From Accumulibacter phosphatis (GTDB lineage: Bacteria; Pseudomonadota; Gammaproteobacteria; Burkholderiales; Rhodocyclaceae), in the NCBI RefSeq assembly GCF_000024165.1, contig NC_013194.1, forward strand, positions 3,658,001 through 3,722,000: a stretch of DNA of 64,000 nt, read 5' to 3'. Positions 8,400 to 17,864 of this stretch are shown piece by piece (within the stretch, counting starts at the first letter, position 1; each line of letters opens with the position of its first letter). A program made the position numbers and the translations under genes. The notes beneath the pieces were generated by a model. It did no database searches. It saw only the letters and a list, made by a program, of their open reading frames with translations, and was not told the DNA's origin.

Positions 8400-9581
8400 T
8401 CAGAGAACTTCGATGGCAATCGCGGTGGCTTCGCCACCACCAGCGCAGAGGCCGGCGATGCCGCGCTTGAGCCCACGTGCCTTGAGGGCGTAGAGCAACG
8501 TCACCAGAATGCGCGAACCCGTGGCGCCGATCGGATGGCCAAGAGCGCAGGCACCGCCATTGACGTTGACCTTGTCGGCCGGCAGCTTGAGGTCACGCAT
8601 CGACGCCATCGTGACCGCCGCAAAAGCCTCGTTGATTTCCCAGAGGTCGACATCCTCGGCCTGCCAGCCGAGCTTGGCAAGCAGCTTCTGGAAAGCGAAC
8701 ACCGGCGCCGTTGTAAACCACGACGGATCGTGGGCGAAGGTGGAATGTCCGACAATCCGCGCCAGTGGCGTGATACCGGCGCTCTTCGCATCAGATTCGC
8801 GCATCAGGACAAACGCCGCCGCCCCGTCGGAAATCGACGACGAGTTGGCCGGCGTCACGGCGCCGTCCTTCTTGAACACGGGCTTCAGTTTGGAGATTTT
8901 CGACGCATCGCACTTCATCGGCGTTTCGTCGGAATCAAACACGACATCACCCTTGCGCGTGCTGACGGTAACCGGCGCGATTTCGTCCTTGAACACCCCG
9001 GCGGCGACGGAGTTCTGGGCACGCGTTACCGACTCAACGGCGTAGGCGTCCATCTCTTCGCGCGAAAAAGCGTACTTGTCAACGCATAGCTCGGCAAACA
9101 CGCCCATCGGCTTGCCTTGCTCATACGCATCCTCAAGACCATCAAGGAACATATGGTCATGCAGCACGCCATTACCCAAGCGATAGCCCGTGCGAGCGGT
9201 GGTCAGCACATGCGGCGCATTGGTCATCGACTCCATGCCGCCAGCGATGGCGATGTTGATCGAACCGGCCAGCAGTTCGTCATGCGCGATCATCACCGTC
9301 TTCTGCGCTGAGCTACACATCTTGGTCAGCGTCGTGCACGGCACCGATTTCGGCAGCCCGGCTCCCAACACCGCCTGGCGGGCAGGGGCCTGGCGCAGGC
9401 CGGCCATCAGGCAGCAGCCCATCAGGGCTTCGTCGATATCCTCACCCTTGACACCCGCCTGTTCAACAGCGGCCTTGATCGCCACGGCGCCGAGCTGCGG
9501 CGCCGTCACACCCGCGAACTGGCCCTGGAAGGCGCCGACCGGCGTCCGCTTGGCACCGACGATAACAACGGATTCACTCAT
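8400..9581 (-). CDS. phaA: Acetyl-CoA acetyltransferase (beta-ketothiolase)
   Basis: 393 residues from ATG 9581 with RBS AAGGAG; an upstream in-frame extension has no RBS and overlaps the preceding gene. Thiolase features: VVIVGAKRTPVGAFQGQ at the N-terminus, nucleophilic Cys in TKMCSSAQKT, NVNGGACALGHPIGATG, and the C-terminal active-site Cys in GLCAGGGEA. It condenses two acyl-CoA (acetyl plus acetyl or propionyl), the first step of PHB/PHV synthesis, and works in reverse in degradation. The role is taken from the PHA context; a general degradative thiolase is the alternative. Confidence 0.9.
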   Translation of the reverse strand: MSESVVIVGAKRTPVGAFQGQFAGVTAPQLGAVAIKAAVEQAGVKGEDIDEALMGCCLMAGLRQAPARQAVLGAGLPKSVPCTTLTKMCSSAQKTVMIAHDELLAGSINIAIAGGMESMTNAPHVLTTARTGYRLGNGVLHDHMFLDGLEDAYEQGKPMGVFAELCVDKYAFSREEMDAYAVESVTRAQNSVAAGVFKDEIAPVTVSTRKGDVVFDSDETPMKCDASKISKLKPVFKKDGAVTPANSSSISDGAAAFVLMRESDAKSAGITPLARIVGHSTFAHDPSWFTTAPVFAFQKLLAKLGWQAEDVDLWEINEAFAAVTMASMRDLKLPADKVNVNGGACALGHPIGATGSRILVTLLYALKARGLKRGIAGLCAGGGEATAIAIEVL

Positions 9582-9639
9582 ACCACACTCCTTTATTCCA
9601 ACGGATACTGCGAGATTGAAGTTTTCGGCTTGCCGCGAA

Positions 9640-10407
9640 TTACTTCGGCGCCATCCGGATCGAACCATCGAGGCGAATGACCTCGCCGTTCAGATAGCCG
9701 TTTTCGCAAATGTGCTGGACCAGCGCAGCATACTCGGCAGGCTTGCCGAGACGCGATGGGAACGGCACCATCTTGCCCAGGGAGTCCTGAGCCGCTTGCG
9801 GCAATCCCTTGAGCATCGGCGTCTCGAAGATGCCGGGAGCGATGGTCACGACGCGGATACCATGCGCCGCCAGTTCGCGCGCCACGGGCAGCGTCAAGCC
9901 GATGACCCCCGCCTTCGAAGAGGCATAGGCCGCCTGACCAATCTGACCATCGTAACCGGCGACCGACGCCGTATTGACGATGACGCCGCGCTCGCCACCC
10001 TCGTTCGGCTCGTTCTTGCTCATCGCCTCGGCCGCCAGGCGGATCATGTTGAAGGTGCCGACCAGGTTGATGCTGACAACACGCGCAAAGGTCGCCAGGT
10101 CATGCGGGCCATCACGGCCGAGCACTTTCTTGGGCGGTGCGACACCCGCGCAGTTGACCAGTCCGTGCAGAGCGCCGAATTCACTGACCGCCAGGTCGAT
10201 GGCAGCACGTGCGCTCGCTTCATCGGTCACGTCGGTCTTGGCAAAGCGCGCGTTCGCACCCAGCTGCGCGGCCTGCGCCTCGCCGGCACCGGCGTCGACG
10301 TCGACAATGACCACCTTGCCGCCACCATTTACGATGTTGCTCGCCGTGGCTGCTCCCAATCCGGAGCCTGCTCCCGTCACCACAAACACACTACCGTTGA
10401 TTTGCAT
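9640..10407 (-). CDS. SDR 3-hydroxyacyl-CoA dehydrogenase (HSD10-like)
   Basis: 255 residues from ATG 10407. Classical short-chain dehydrogenase: cofactor motif TGAGSGLG, DVD acidic end of beta-2 (NAD preference), NCAG, catalytic Ser in NTASVAGYDGQIGQ, and YASSK. The insertion with KVLGRDGPHDLATFARVVSI and the ending GEVIRLDGSIRMAPK match type II 3-hydroxyacyl-CoA dehydrogenases rather than the acetoacetyl-CoA reductase PhaB. It may interconvert 3-ketoacyl- and (S)-3-hydroxyacyl-CoA. It leads the minus-strand PHA run, 58 bp before the thiolase. Confidence 0.85.
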   Translation of the reverse strand: MQINGSVFVVTGAGSGLGAATASNIVNGGGKVVIVDVDAGAGEAQAAQLGANARFAKTDVTDEASARAAIDLAVSEFGALHGLVNCAGVAPPKKVLGRDGPHDLATFARVVSINLVGTFNMIRLAAEAMSKNEPNEGGERGVIVNTASVAGYDGQIGQAAYASSKAGVIGLTLPVARELAAHGIRVVTIAPGIFETPMLKGLPQAAQDSLGKMVPFPSRLGKPAEYAALVQHICENGYLNGEVIRLDGSIRMAPK

Positions 10408-10920
10408 TTTAACCCCCAAAAAAATATCGCGACATCACGCGATGCCGCGCTACTGGTCTGTGCCGACGGCGATCATCATGGACCTGCATCGTCACAGGAA
10501 AATCCGACCCTCTCACTACGCTGCGAAGGTCCTCTTGGCAAGACGGACACTGGTACCAGGTGGCACCGGAAGATGCTGCACCGCAAGAATCCGGGCAGAT
10601 CGGACCCGCCGACTCCGTCGCATCTGCCCCGCCCAAGTTTGCCTGGTTGGCGGCGGCGAGCAACCTCGCCATTGTCGAACGCAGAGCGCTACCGAGTCAA
10701 GCATCGGGCGTAGCGCCTGCGCTCAGGCCGCCGCACGCGATCGGCTCGACGGGGAGCTTGCGGACCATCCGGTGCTGCTTCACGGCATTCGAGCGGCCCA
10801 AGACGACGCGGAGTTGACCTGGATCAGCCCCTCGCTCGGGGGATGCTTTAGAGTGCGGCGTACTCGGTCGCTTCGGCGTGCCGGGCTGAAGATTGTTTCA
10901 GCGCACAACGGAGAACAACC
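10408..10920. other. Divergent intergenic region between the SDR gene and class I phaC
   Basis: About 510 bp with open frames but no recognisable protein. It must hold promoters for the minus-strand PHA run and for class I phaC, whose RBS is CGGAG before ATG 10921. No clear -35/-10 or operator palindrome was seen by eye. Confidence 0.4.
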
Positions 10921-12897
10921 ATGGTTCAGACCCCTGAAGAAACGTCGGCCACCGCCACTGCAGTCGCCGACTCATCGATCACTGCTGACGCAGCGAAGCC
11001 GCGCACCCGAACCAGCGCACCGCGCAAGAAGTCAGCCGCCAAACCCCAGACGCCCACGGCCCCGCGACCGGACGCGCCCACGCCGGCAAGCTCGGCGCCG
11101 GAGACGGCGCCGAGCAGCGTAGCGTCGCCACACGGTGGGTATTCGCGCCGACTCAGCGACCGCCATCTGCTCGACTCGGATGCGCTCGAAAACATCGACC
11201 GCATGACGAACATCGCGCTGGGCCAGTTGAGCGGCGGCGTTTCGCCCGCATCGCTGGCGATGGCCTATCTTGACTGGATGGTGCACCTCTCGGCATCGCC
11301 CGGAAAACAGTTTCAGCTCGGCGCCAAGGCGGCCCGCAAGGCGCTGCGCCTGGGATCCTACGCGCTGACCTCGGCGGTCACGGGCAACGCCGAACCCTGT
11401 ATCAAGCCGCTGCCCGGCGACCATCGGTTCGACCATCCAGGATGGCAGCGTTTCCCCTACAACGTGATCTACCAAGGCTTCCTGCTCAATCAGCAATGGT
11501 GGCACAACGCGACCACCGGCGTGCGCGGCATCTCCAAGCACAGCGAGGCTGCCGTCTGGTTCACGGCCAAGCAGATCCTCGACATGATGTCGCCAGTGAA
11601 TGTACCGGCGATGAATCCCGAGATCGTCGAGGCGACGGTCAAGGAACGGGGCGCCAATCTGGCGCGCGGGGCGGAGTTCTACGGCGAGGACGTCCGCCGC
11701 TCCTTGCGCGACGAGAAACCCGCCGGCATCGAGGCTTTCCGGGTAGGGGAAAACCTCGCCATCACCCCGGGCAAGGTGGTTTTCCGGAACCACCTGATCG
11801 AACTGATCCAGTACTCACCGAGCACCGACACGGTCCAGCGCGAACCGGTTCTGATGCAATCCGCCTGGATGATGAAGTATTACATCCTCGATCTGTCCCC
11901 CCACAATTCGCTGGTCAAGTACCTCGTCGACCGGGGTCATACGGTATTCATGATCTCGTGGCTCAACCCGGGGCCCGAACACCGCAATCTCGGCATGGAG
12001 GATTACCGCAAGTCGGGAACGATGGCCGCGATCGACGCCATTTCCGAGATCCTGCCGCAACGCAAGATACACACCGTTGGCTATTGCCTCGGCGGCATCC
12101 TGCTGACCATTGCCGCGGCGGCGATGGCTCGCGACGGTGACGACCGTCTGGCGAGCGTCACCCTGTTCACGACGATGACCGACTTCACCGACGTCGGCGA
12201 AATCAACGTCTTCATGGACGCCAGTGAAGTCACCCTGCTCGAGGACATGATGTGGCAGAAGGGCTATCTTGGCCACAAGCAGGTGTCCGGGGGCTTTCAG
12301 CTGCTCAAGTCTGCAGACCTGATCTGGTCGAAGATGGTTCGCGAGTATTACCTCGGACATCGCGAACCGATGTTCGACCTGATGGCCTGGAATGCCGACG
12401 GAACGCGCATGCCCTATCGCCAGCACTCCGAAGTCCTGCGCCGACTGTACGTGGACAACGAACTCTTCCAGGGCAAATACATGGTCGGCGGACGTGCAGT
12501 TTCGATCAGCAACATCCATTGCCCGATGTTCGCCGTCGCCGCCGTGGCCGACCACGTCGCTCCGTGGCGCTCGGTCTACAAGCTGCACCTGCAGAGCGAT
12601 TCGGCCGAGCTGACCTTCGCCCTGACCAGCGGCGGGCACAACGTCGGCATCGTCAATGAACCGGGCCACCCGCGCCGGTCCTTCCAGCTCAGCGTCTGCC
12701 GCGAAGGCGAGCGCTTCCTCGATGCCGAAACCTGGAAGGAACGGACACCGAAATTCGAGGGCTCCTGGTGGCCGGTCTGGCAGGAATGGCTGGTGCGGCA
12801 TTCCTCGGGCGGCGAAGCCGCGCCACCGATGGGTGCGCCGGAGAAAGGCTACACGGCCCTCTGCGACGCCCCGGGCACCTACATCTTTCAGCAGTAG
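10921..12897 (+). CDS. phaC: Class I PHA synthase
   Basis: 658 residues from ATG 10921. Poly-3-hydroxybutyrate polymerase N-domain followed by an alpha/beta hydrolase core. The triad is visible: nucleophile C389 in VGYCLGGILL, D544 in VADHVAPW, H573 in SGGHNVGIVNEP. Other class I marks are GWQRFPYNVIYQGFLLNQQWW and WMMKYYILDLSPHNSLVKYL. It acts alone as a dimer on PHA granules. The first ~75 residues are an unusual Ala/Pro/Thr/Lys-rich low-complexity extension (RTRTSAPRKKSAAKPQ) that could bind granules or DNA. It faces away from the class III cluster. Confidence 0.95.
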   Translation: MVQTPEETSATATAVADSSITADAAKPRTRTSAPRKKSAAKPQTPTAPRPDAPTPASSAPETAPSSVASPHGGYSRRLSDRHLLDSDALENIDRMTNIALGQLSGGVSPASLAMAYLDWMVHLSASPGKQFQLGAKAARKALRLGSYALTSAVTGNAEPCIKPLPGDHRFDHPGWQRFPYNVIYQGFLLNQQWWHNATTGVRGISKHSEAAVWFTAKQILDMMSPVNVPAMNPEIVEATVKERGANLARGAEFYGEDVRRSLRDEKPAGIEAFRVGENLAITPGKVVFRNHLIELIQYSPSTDTVQREPVLMQSAWMMKYYILDLSPHNSLVKYLVDRGHTVFMISWLNPGPEHRNLGMEDYRKSGTMAAIDAISEILPQRKIHTVGYCLGGILLTIAAAAMARDGDDRLASVTLFTTMTDFTDVGEINVFMDASEVTLLEDMMWQKGYLGHKQVSGGFQLLKSADLIWSKMVREYYLGHREPMFDLMAWNADGTRMPYRQHSEVLRRLYVDNELFQGKYMVGGRAVSISNIHCPMFAVAAVADHVAPWRSVYKLHLQSDSAELTFALTSGGHNVGIVNEPGHPRRSFQLSVCREGERFLDAETWKERTPKFEGSWWPVWQEWLVRHSSGGEAAPPMGAPEKGYTALCDAPGTYIFQQ

Positions 12898-13045
12898 CGG
12901 CTGGAGTCGGCCGCCCCGTCGGCGGCAGGACCCGGCGCCCGGATCCTGCGCGTGTGGGCAGAACGAGCAGGTCGACCGTCGGCGAGGGAAATGCTCCTGG
13001 CGTCGATCGCTACCGGGGCATTCTCGAAAGCGATGGCGGTAGCTT

Positions 13046-14587
13046 CTATGTCCTGGGGATGGGCGACGGACGCTGGTAAGCGTCGCGCATCTCCCGCTTG
13101 AGCGTCTTGCCGGCGGCGTTGCGCGGGAAGTCGTCCATGATCTGCACGGCGTGCACCCGCTGATAGCGGGCGCCAACGCGCTCGTTGATCCAGTCGCGCA
13201 AATCGTCGGCACTCACCGAGGCGTCGGCGTGCAGAACCACCGCCGCGACGGGGGTCTCGCCCCACTTCTCATGCGCGACACCGAAGACGGCAACCTCGCG
13301 GACCGCCGGATGACGTGCGGCGACCTCTTCGACGTCCCTGGGGTAGATCTTGACTCCGCCGCTGTCGATCATGTCTTTCTTCCGATCGACCAGATACAGG
13401 TAGCCCTCGTCGTCGGCATACCCCAGGTCGCCGGTAAACAGCCAGCCGTCGCGAATCGCCTGCTCGGTCAGGTCGGGCCGACCGTGATAACCGAGCATCA
13501 GCGAAGGACCGCGGCCAACGATCTCGCCAACCTCGCCAGCCGGCGCATCGCTGCCATCGTCGCGCACGATGCGCATCGCGTAGAAGCAGGGTGGCGACCC
13601 GACCGAACCGGCCTTGCGCAACGACTGCGTCTTGTCGAGAATCGTCCAGAATCCTTCGGTAAGCCCGTAGAGCTCGTAAAACCGGTCAGGCAAGACGCGA
13701 TTGAGCAGGTCCTTCTGCTCCTGATGAAGCGGCGCTCCCAGCGACAGGATCATCTCCAGCGAAGAGAGCTTCTCCGGGGAGAAGTTCGGCGAATGGAGCA
13801 AGGCGATGATCTGTGCCGGCACCATCATGGTGTGCGTGACCCGCTCGCGGCAAATGATGTCGATCGCCTCGTCGGGGTCGAACTGACGCTGCAGGATGTA
13901 GCGCGCGCCCAGATAGAAGCAGGGCATCAAGGTGACGAAAGCACCATTGAAAACGATTGCACCAGTATGCAGAACGACCGACTCCGGGTGCATCCGCCAC
14001 GCCGAGGCAAACAGCGTACAGTACACGGCGCGCACGAAATGACTGTGCATGATCCCCTTCGGCAAGCCGGTCGTGCCGCTCGTGTACATGATGTTGAACA
14101 GGTCATCCTGGCCCACGCTGACGCGGTCGACAGGTCCCTCGGAACACGCGCCGAGCAGCGCCGCGTAGTCGGGGTAGTCGGCAGCCGGAGCGTCGATCAT
14201 CAGCACGCGGTCCGCCGGCAACCCGGGAAGTTGATCACGAACCGCATCGATCAGCGGCGCCATCGAGGTTTGCGTGATCAGGCACACCGCACCCGAATCG
14301 CGCAACAGGCTGGCCAGGCCGGAAGCCATCAGCAGCGGACTCAACGGCACCAGGACAGCGCCGATCGCGGGAACGGCCCAGTAGATCTCGAGCAATTCCC
14401 GGCAGTTCGCAAGAATCGTTGCCACGCGATCGCCCTTGCGCACACCGAGCCGGCTCAGCAAATGCGCGCACTGGCTGACGCGGGCGCCGAACTGGCGCCA
14501 GGTCAGGCGCTCGTGCTCGAAGACGACGGCTATCTGATTCGGTCGAAACTGGGCGTGATGCTCGATCAGGTTCGCAAGTTGCAGCAT
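13046..14587 (-). CDS. Acyl-CoA synthetase (AMP-forming)
   Basis: 513 residues from ATG 14587 with GGGGGA close upstream. ANL superfamily: P-loop-like YTSGTTGLPKG, acyl-adenylate motif YGLTEGFW, LFTGDLGYADDEGYLYLVDR with the adenylate-binding Asp, and the C-terminal catalytic Lys in PRNAAGKTLKREMRD. It activates a carboxylic acid to its CoA thioester; chain length cannot be read from sequence. Between two PHA synthase genes, it may activate fatty or hydroxy acids for polymer turnover. Confidence 0.88.
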   Translation of the reverse strand: MLQLANLIEHHAQFRPNQIAVVFEHERLTWRQFGARVSQCAHLLSRLGVRKGDRVATILANCRELLEIYWAVPAIGAVLVPLSPLLMASGLASLLRDSGAVCLITQTSMAPLIDAVRDQLPGLPADRVLMIDAPAADYPDYAALLGACSEGPVDRVSVGQDDLFNIMYTSGTTGLPKGIMHSHFVRAVYCTLFASAWRMHPESVVLHTGAIVFNGAFVTLMPCFYLGARYILQRQFDPDEAIDIICRERVTHTMMVPAQIIALLHSPNFSPEKLSSLEMILSLGAPLHQEQKDLLNRVLPDRFYELYGLTEGFWTILDKTQSLRKAGSVGSPPCFYAMRIVRDDGSDAPAGEVGEIVGRGPSLMLGYHGRPDLTEQAIRDGWLFTGDLGYADDEGYLYLVDRKKDMIDSGGVKIYPRDVEEVAARHPAVREVAVFGVAHEKWGETPVAAVVLHADASVSADDLRDWINERVGARYQRVHAVQIMDDFPRNAAGKTLKREMRDAYQRPSPIPRT

Positions 14588-15315
14588 GTCTTCCCCCATC
14601 CACGGTTCCCGCAGCGTGCTCGCAGCACGCGCCAACGACAGCCGATCGGCACGCCAGCACGCCTATCGCAGCGCAACAAACCCGCAGTATACCGTCCCTT
14701 GGGCTGGCCCGGGGCGAGACCACTGGCCAGCGCTCGACGAGGCCTTGCCAGGGTCGGCGCGACCCAGCCTGAAGAACCATTCAATGAGCAATTAAGGAGA
14801 GCTCCAGCGACCCGACAAATATTCCTTCGACGAACGGCAAAGCGGGGTGAACAAATCCCACACAGAGGAGTAGAATGAATTGTGCGGTGCGGAATGTCGC
14901 ACCTTCGAGGGATAGTCGCCGGTTCGCTCCCGCATTCGTCGGGAAGGCTCGGGAAACCGGATGGCGCCGGCCTCACGGAACACGGGTTGTGGCGCGCGGC
15001 TTGTTCGGAACGGATCACGAGATGGGTTCAGGCATGCACCTGCGGCGAATGGCACGACCTGCCGGTAGCGAGCACAGTGGGTTCCCGCGGGGCGCTGCGG
15101 TTCGCGACACGCTCCCGTGGGCCTGTCGGTCCCGTACGCGTACATGGCTCCCGGGACGAACCGGCAAGGCGCTTGGGCAGCGCGATAGGCTGGCTGAGTC
15201 GCGGCCGTGGTTTCGCCCGCCGGAGTCTGGTGCATAGCCCTTCAAAGGTAATCGTGGGTCGCTCGCTGCGGGCTGGCCCGTTTTGACTGACGTTGATTTG
15301 TTGGAGGTTGGAAAA
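14588..15315. other. Divergent intergenic region upstream of the third PHA synthase-like gene
   Basis: About 730 bp. Several open frames cross it, and one has a fair RBS (GAGGAG before ATG 14875), but their products are Arg-rich and show no known motif. It probably carries the promoters of the flanking divergent genes; no element was identified. Confidence 0.4.
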
Positions 15316-16785
15316 ATGTTTTCACTGCTAAAAGAGATGCCCGATTTCACAACCAGCTGGATGCGCTACACGATGGCGATGATGCGCTCGTCCAACCGCG
15401 AAATGAGCGAGTTCAATGAGAACCTCTACATTGCCGCGCAAATCGCGATGACCGCCGCGCGCGACAATCCGCTCAGCGTGATGGAAGCCTTCCAGGTCAT
15501 GGAGCATAACGTCGGCATGGCCCGCAAGGGGCTAGCTGGCACGCAGAGCAAGATGGCCGACTACGCCTTCGACCAGATTGAAGAGGCCACGCGCGCGTTG
15601 CTGAACACGGTCCTGAAGACCGATGGCGAGAAGCTGGGCGGCTACATGAAGCGCGAAGCCGAAATCATGGAAGCTGTGTCGAACTTTCACGAGCAGATCG
15701 AGGCGATCGGCGAGGAGTTCGGTTTCCATTTCAATACCCCCGCCTACAAGCTGGTCCACGAAACCGACTCCTTCGAGCTCTACCAGGTCCTGCCGATCAA
15801 GGAAGGCGTCAAGGTCAACCCGCACCTCAAGCCGATCATTCTCGTCCCGCCGTACATGCTTGGTGTGCACATCCTCGCCTTCCTGCCTTACGAGAACAAG
15901 AGTTACAGCCACTCCTTCGCCAACGAGGGCATTCCCACCTACGTGCGCGTCGTCAAAGACATCATGACCAATGAGAAGGTCCAGACGATGACGCCGGAAG
16001 ACGACTGCGAACAGACGCGCCAGCTCTGCGCCAAGGTCATGGAACTCAACGACGGCAAGAAGGTAACCCTGAACGGGACCTGCCAGGGCGGCTACATCTC
16101 GCTGATGAACATTCTTTCGGGCAAGCTGAAGGATGTCTGCGATGCCCTGATCACCAACGTGACGCCGGTTGACGGGACCTACAGTGACGCCATCAGCGGC
16201 ATGCCGACGATGCACCACGACTTCATCACCACCACGCTACCGAGCGGCAACAAGGTCGCCAACGGCTACCTGCTGAGCCTCGGCATGCGCTTCGTCGCCA
16301 TCGACCGCGAAACGCCGCTGGTCAAGGTGCTCGATCAGGCGTCGCTGCAACGGGCCACCGACATGAATCCGGGCAAGACGCCGGCAGCGCTGTTCCGCTG
16401 GCTGCTCAAGGAACGTGTCCATCTGCCGCTGGCCGTCGCCAACATGAGTTCGCACACCTTCCAGGATCCGATCGCCGACGACGGCAGCCTGCCGGTGAAG
16501 CTTTTCGACAAGCCGCTCAACATCAAGAGCCTGATCGATCTGAAAGTGCCGTGGTACCAGAACTACGCGATCAAGGACGACCTCGTCACGCCTCCGTGCG
16601 CTACCGCCGGCAACAAGTTCCTCGAAGGTTGGGATGGCCTCGAGTCGGTCGCCTTCTTCGGTGGTCACGTGGCCATCCTGACCAGCCCCTACGGCAAGAA
16701 GGCTCCCGTCACCGGTTCCTTCACCGACGCCAACGGCAAGGCTTCGCGCGGACCAGTGAAGTTCCAGATCGACATTTCGAAGTAA
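15316..16785 (+). CDS. Divergent PHA synthase-like alpha/beta hydrolase
   Basis: 489 residues from ATG 15316, ten bases after GGAGG; a TTG at 15283 gives a longer frame without RBS. The N-terminal ~150 residues are helical (MFSLLKEMPDFTTSWMRYT, then Met/Glu-rich helices). The core has the synthase-type Cys nucleophile box NGTCQGGYIS (C256), D421 in IKDDLVTPP and H451 in FFGGHVAIL, plus IILVPPYMLGVHILAFLPY. Cys instead of Ser in the box favours a synthase over a lipase. It differs strongly from both other synthases here. It may be a third polymerase or a related acyltransferase. Confidence 0.75.
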   Translation: MFSLLKEMPDFTTSWMRYTMAMMRSSNREMSEFNENLYIAAQIAMTAARDNPLSVMEAFQVMEHNVGMARKGLAGTQSKMADYAFDQIEEATRALLNTVLKTDGEKLGGYMKREAEIMEAVSNFHEQIEAIGEEFGFHFNTPAYKLVHETDSFELYQVLPIKEGVKVNPHLKPIILVPPYMLGVHILAFLPYENKSYSHSFANEGIPTYVRVVKDIMTNEKVQTMTPEDDCEQTRQLCAKVMELNDGKKVTLNGTCQGGYISLMNILSGKLKDVCDALITNVTPVDGTYSDAISGMPTMHHDFITTTLPSGNKVANGYLLSLGMRFVAIDRETPLVKVLDQASLQRATDMNPGKTPAALFRWLLKERVHLPLAVANMSSHTFQDPIADDGSLPVKLFDKPLNIKSLIDLKVPWYQNYAIKDDLVTPPCATAGNKFLEGWDGLESVAFFGGHVAILTSPYGKKAPVTGSFTDANGKASRGPVKFQIDISK

Positions 16786-17020
16786 GCGCGATCGGCATGC
16801 GGCGTCAAGCAGGAGCCGGAGACGCCCTGCCGCCAACGCCCACATCGTAGTCGACAGCAAGCGACGCGCCGGCTGGACGCCATCTGTTCAGGCCGGCGCT
16901 TCCTCGTCATAATGGCCCGGGCCGCCTGCGCACGCAGCGACTCATGGCCGCAACGCCAGGAAGCTTCCCTGCTCGGGGGCAGCTCGCATCCATCTACATT
17001 TCAGTACGGAGATTTTCCTC

Positions 17021-17797
17021 ATGACTTACCTCAACATCACCGCCGAAGTGCGCGGCAAGGTCGGCCTGATCACCCTCAACCGGCCAAAGCAGCTCAATGC
17101 CCTGAACGACGACCTGATGAATGAAATGGGTTGCGCACTCGCCGGCTTCGAGGCCGACGAGAACATCGGTGCAATCGTCATCACCGGATCCGACAAGGCC
17201 TTCGCCGCCGGCGCCGACATCACGGTGATGCAGTCACTGACCTACATGGAGGCTTACAAGGGCGACTTCATCACGCGCAACTGGGAAGGCGTCAAGAACT
17301 GCCGCAAACCGGTGATTGCGGCGGTGGCCGGTTACGCCCTCGGCGGCGGCTGCGAACTGGCGATGATGTGCGACATCATCCTGGCCGCCGACAATGCGCA
17401 GTTTGGCCAACCCGAAGTCCGCCTGGGCATCCTGCCCGGTGCCGGTGGCACCCAGCGCCTGCCGCGCGCCATCTCCAAGGCCAAGGCGATGGAAATGTGC
17501 CTCGCCTCGCGCAACATCGACGCTCAGGAAGCCGAGCGCGCCGGCCTCGTTTCGCGCGTCGTGCCGGCCGACAAACTGCTCGAAGAGGCGATGTCCACAG
17601 CCACCCGCATTGCCAGCTTCTCGCTGCCGGTGGTGATGATGATCAAGGAATGCATCAACCGGTCCTACGAGAGCTCGCTGTCCGAAGGTCTGCTGTTCGA
17701 GCGTCGCGCTTTCCACTCTGCCTTCGCCCTCGAGGACCAGAAGGAAGGCATGGCGGCTTTCGTCGAAAAGCGCAAAGCCTCCTTCACCAACCGCTGA
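17021..17797 (+). CDS. Enoyl-CoA hydratase (crotonase family)
   Basis: 258 residues, RBS CGGAG before ATG 17021. Oxyanion-hole motifs AFAAGADI and GYALGGGCELAMMCD, and both catalytic glutamates: one in FGQPEVRLGILPGAGGTQRL, the other in AKAMEMCL. Full length for the family. It hydrates trans-2-enoyl-CoA to (S)-3-hydroxyacyl-CoA in fatty-acid degradation, complementing the HSD10-like dehydrogenase and thiolase nearby. Confidence 0.92.
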   Translation: MTYLNITAEVRGKVGLITLNRPKQLNALNDDLMNEMGCALAGFEADENIGAIVITGSDKAFAAGADITVMQSLTYMEAYKGDFITRNWEGVKNCRKPVIAAVAGYALGGGCELAMMCDIILAADNAQFGQPEVRLGILPGAGGTQRLPRAISKAKAMEMCLASRNIDAQEAERAGLVSRVVPADKLLEEAMSTATRIASFSLPVVMMIKECINRSYESSLSEGLLFERRAFHSAFALEDQKEGMAAFVEKRKASFTNR

Positions 17798-17812
17798 CCG
17801 CCGTTTCTGCCG

Positions 17813-17853
17813 CCCTCCCGCCTCGCCCGCCTGTGCGGCGGGATCCGGGAGGG
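17813..17853. terminator. Hairpin between convergent genes
   Basis: CCCTCCCG at 17813-17820 pairs with CGGGAGGG at 17846-17853, with further GC pairing inside, between the converging enoyl-CoA hydratase and depolymerase genes. There is no clear T-run on either strand, so terminator function is inferred from position. Confidence 0.4.
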
Positions 17854-17864
17854 TCGGCGAGCCC

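Noticed and set aside
14875..15237. ORF with a fair RBS in the region before the third synthase
   Set aside because: Arg/Gly/Pro-rich product with no known motif, and overlapping frames look similar; it is probably non-coding.
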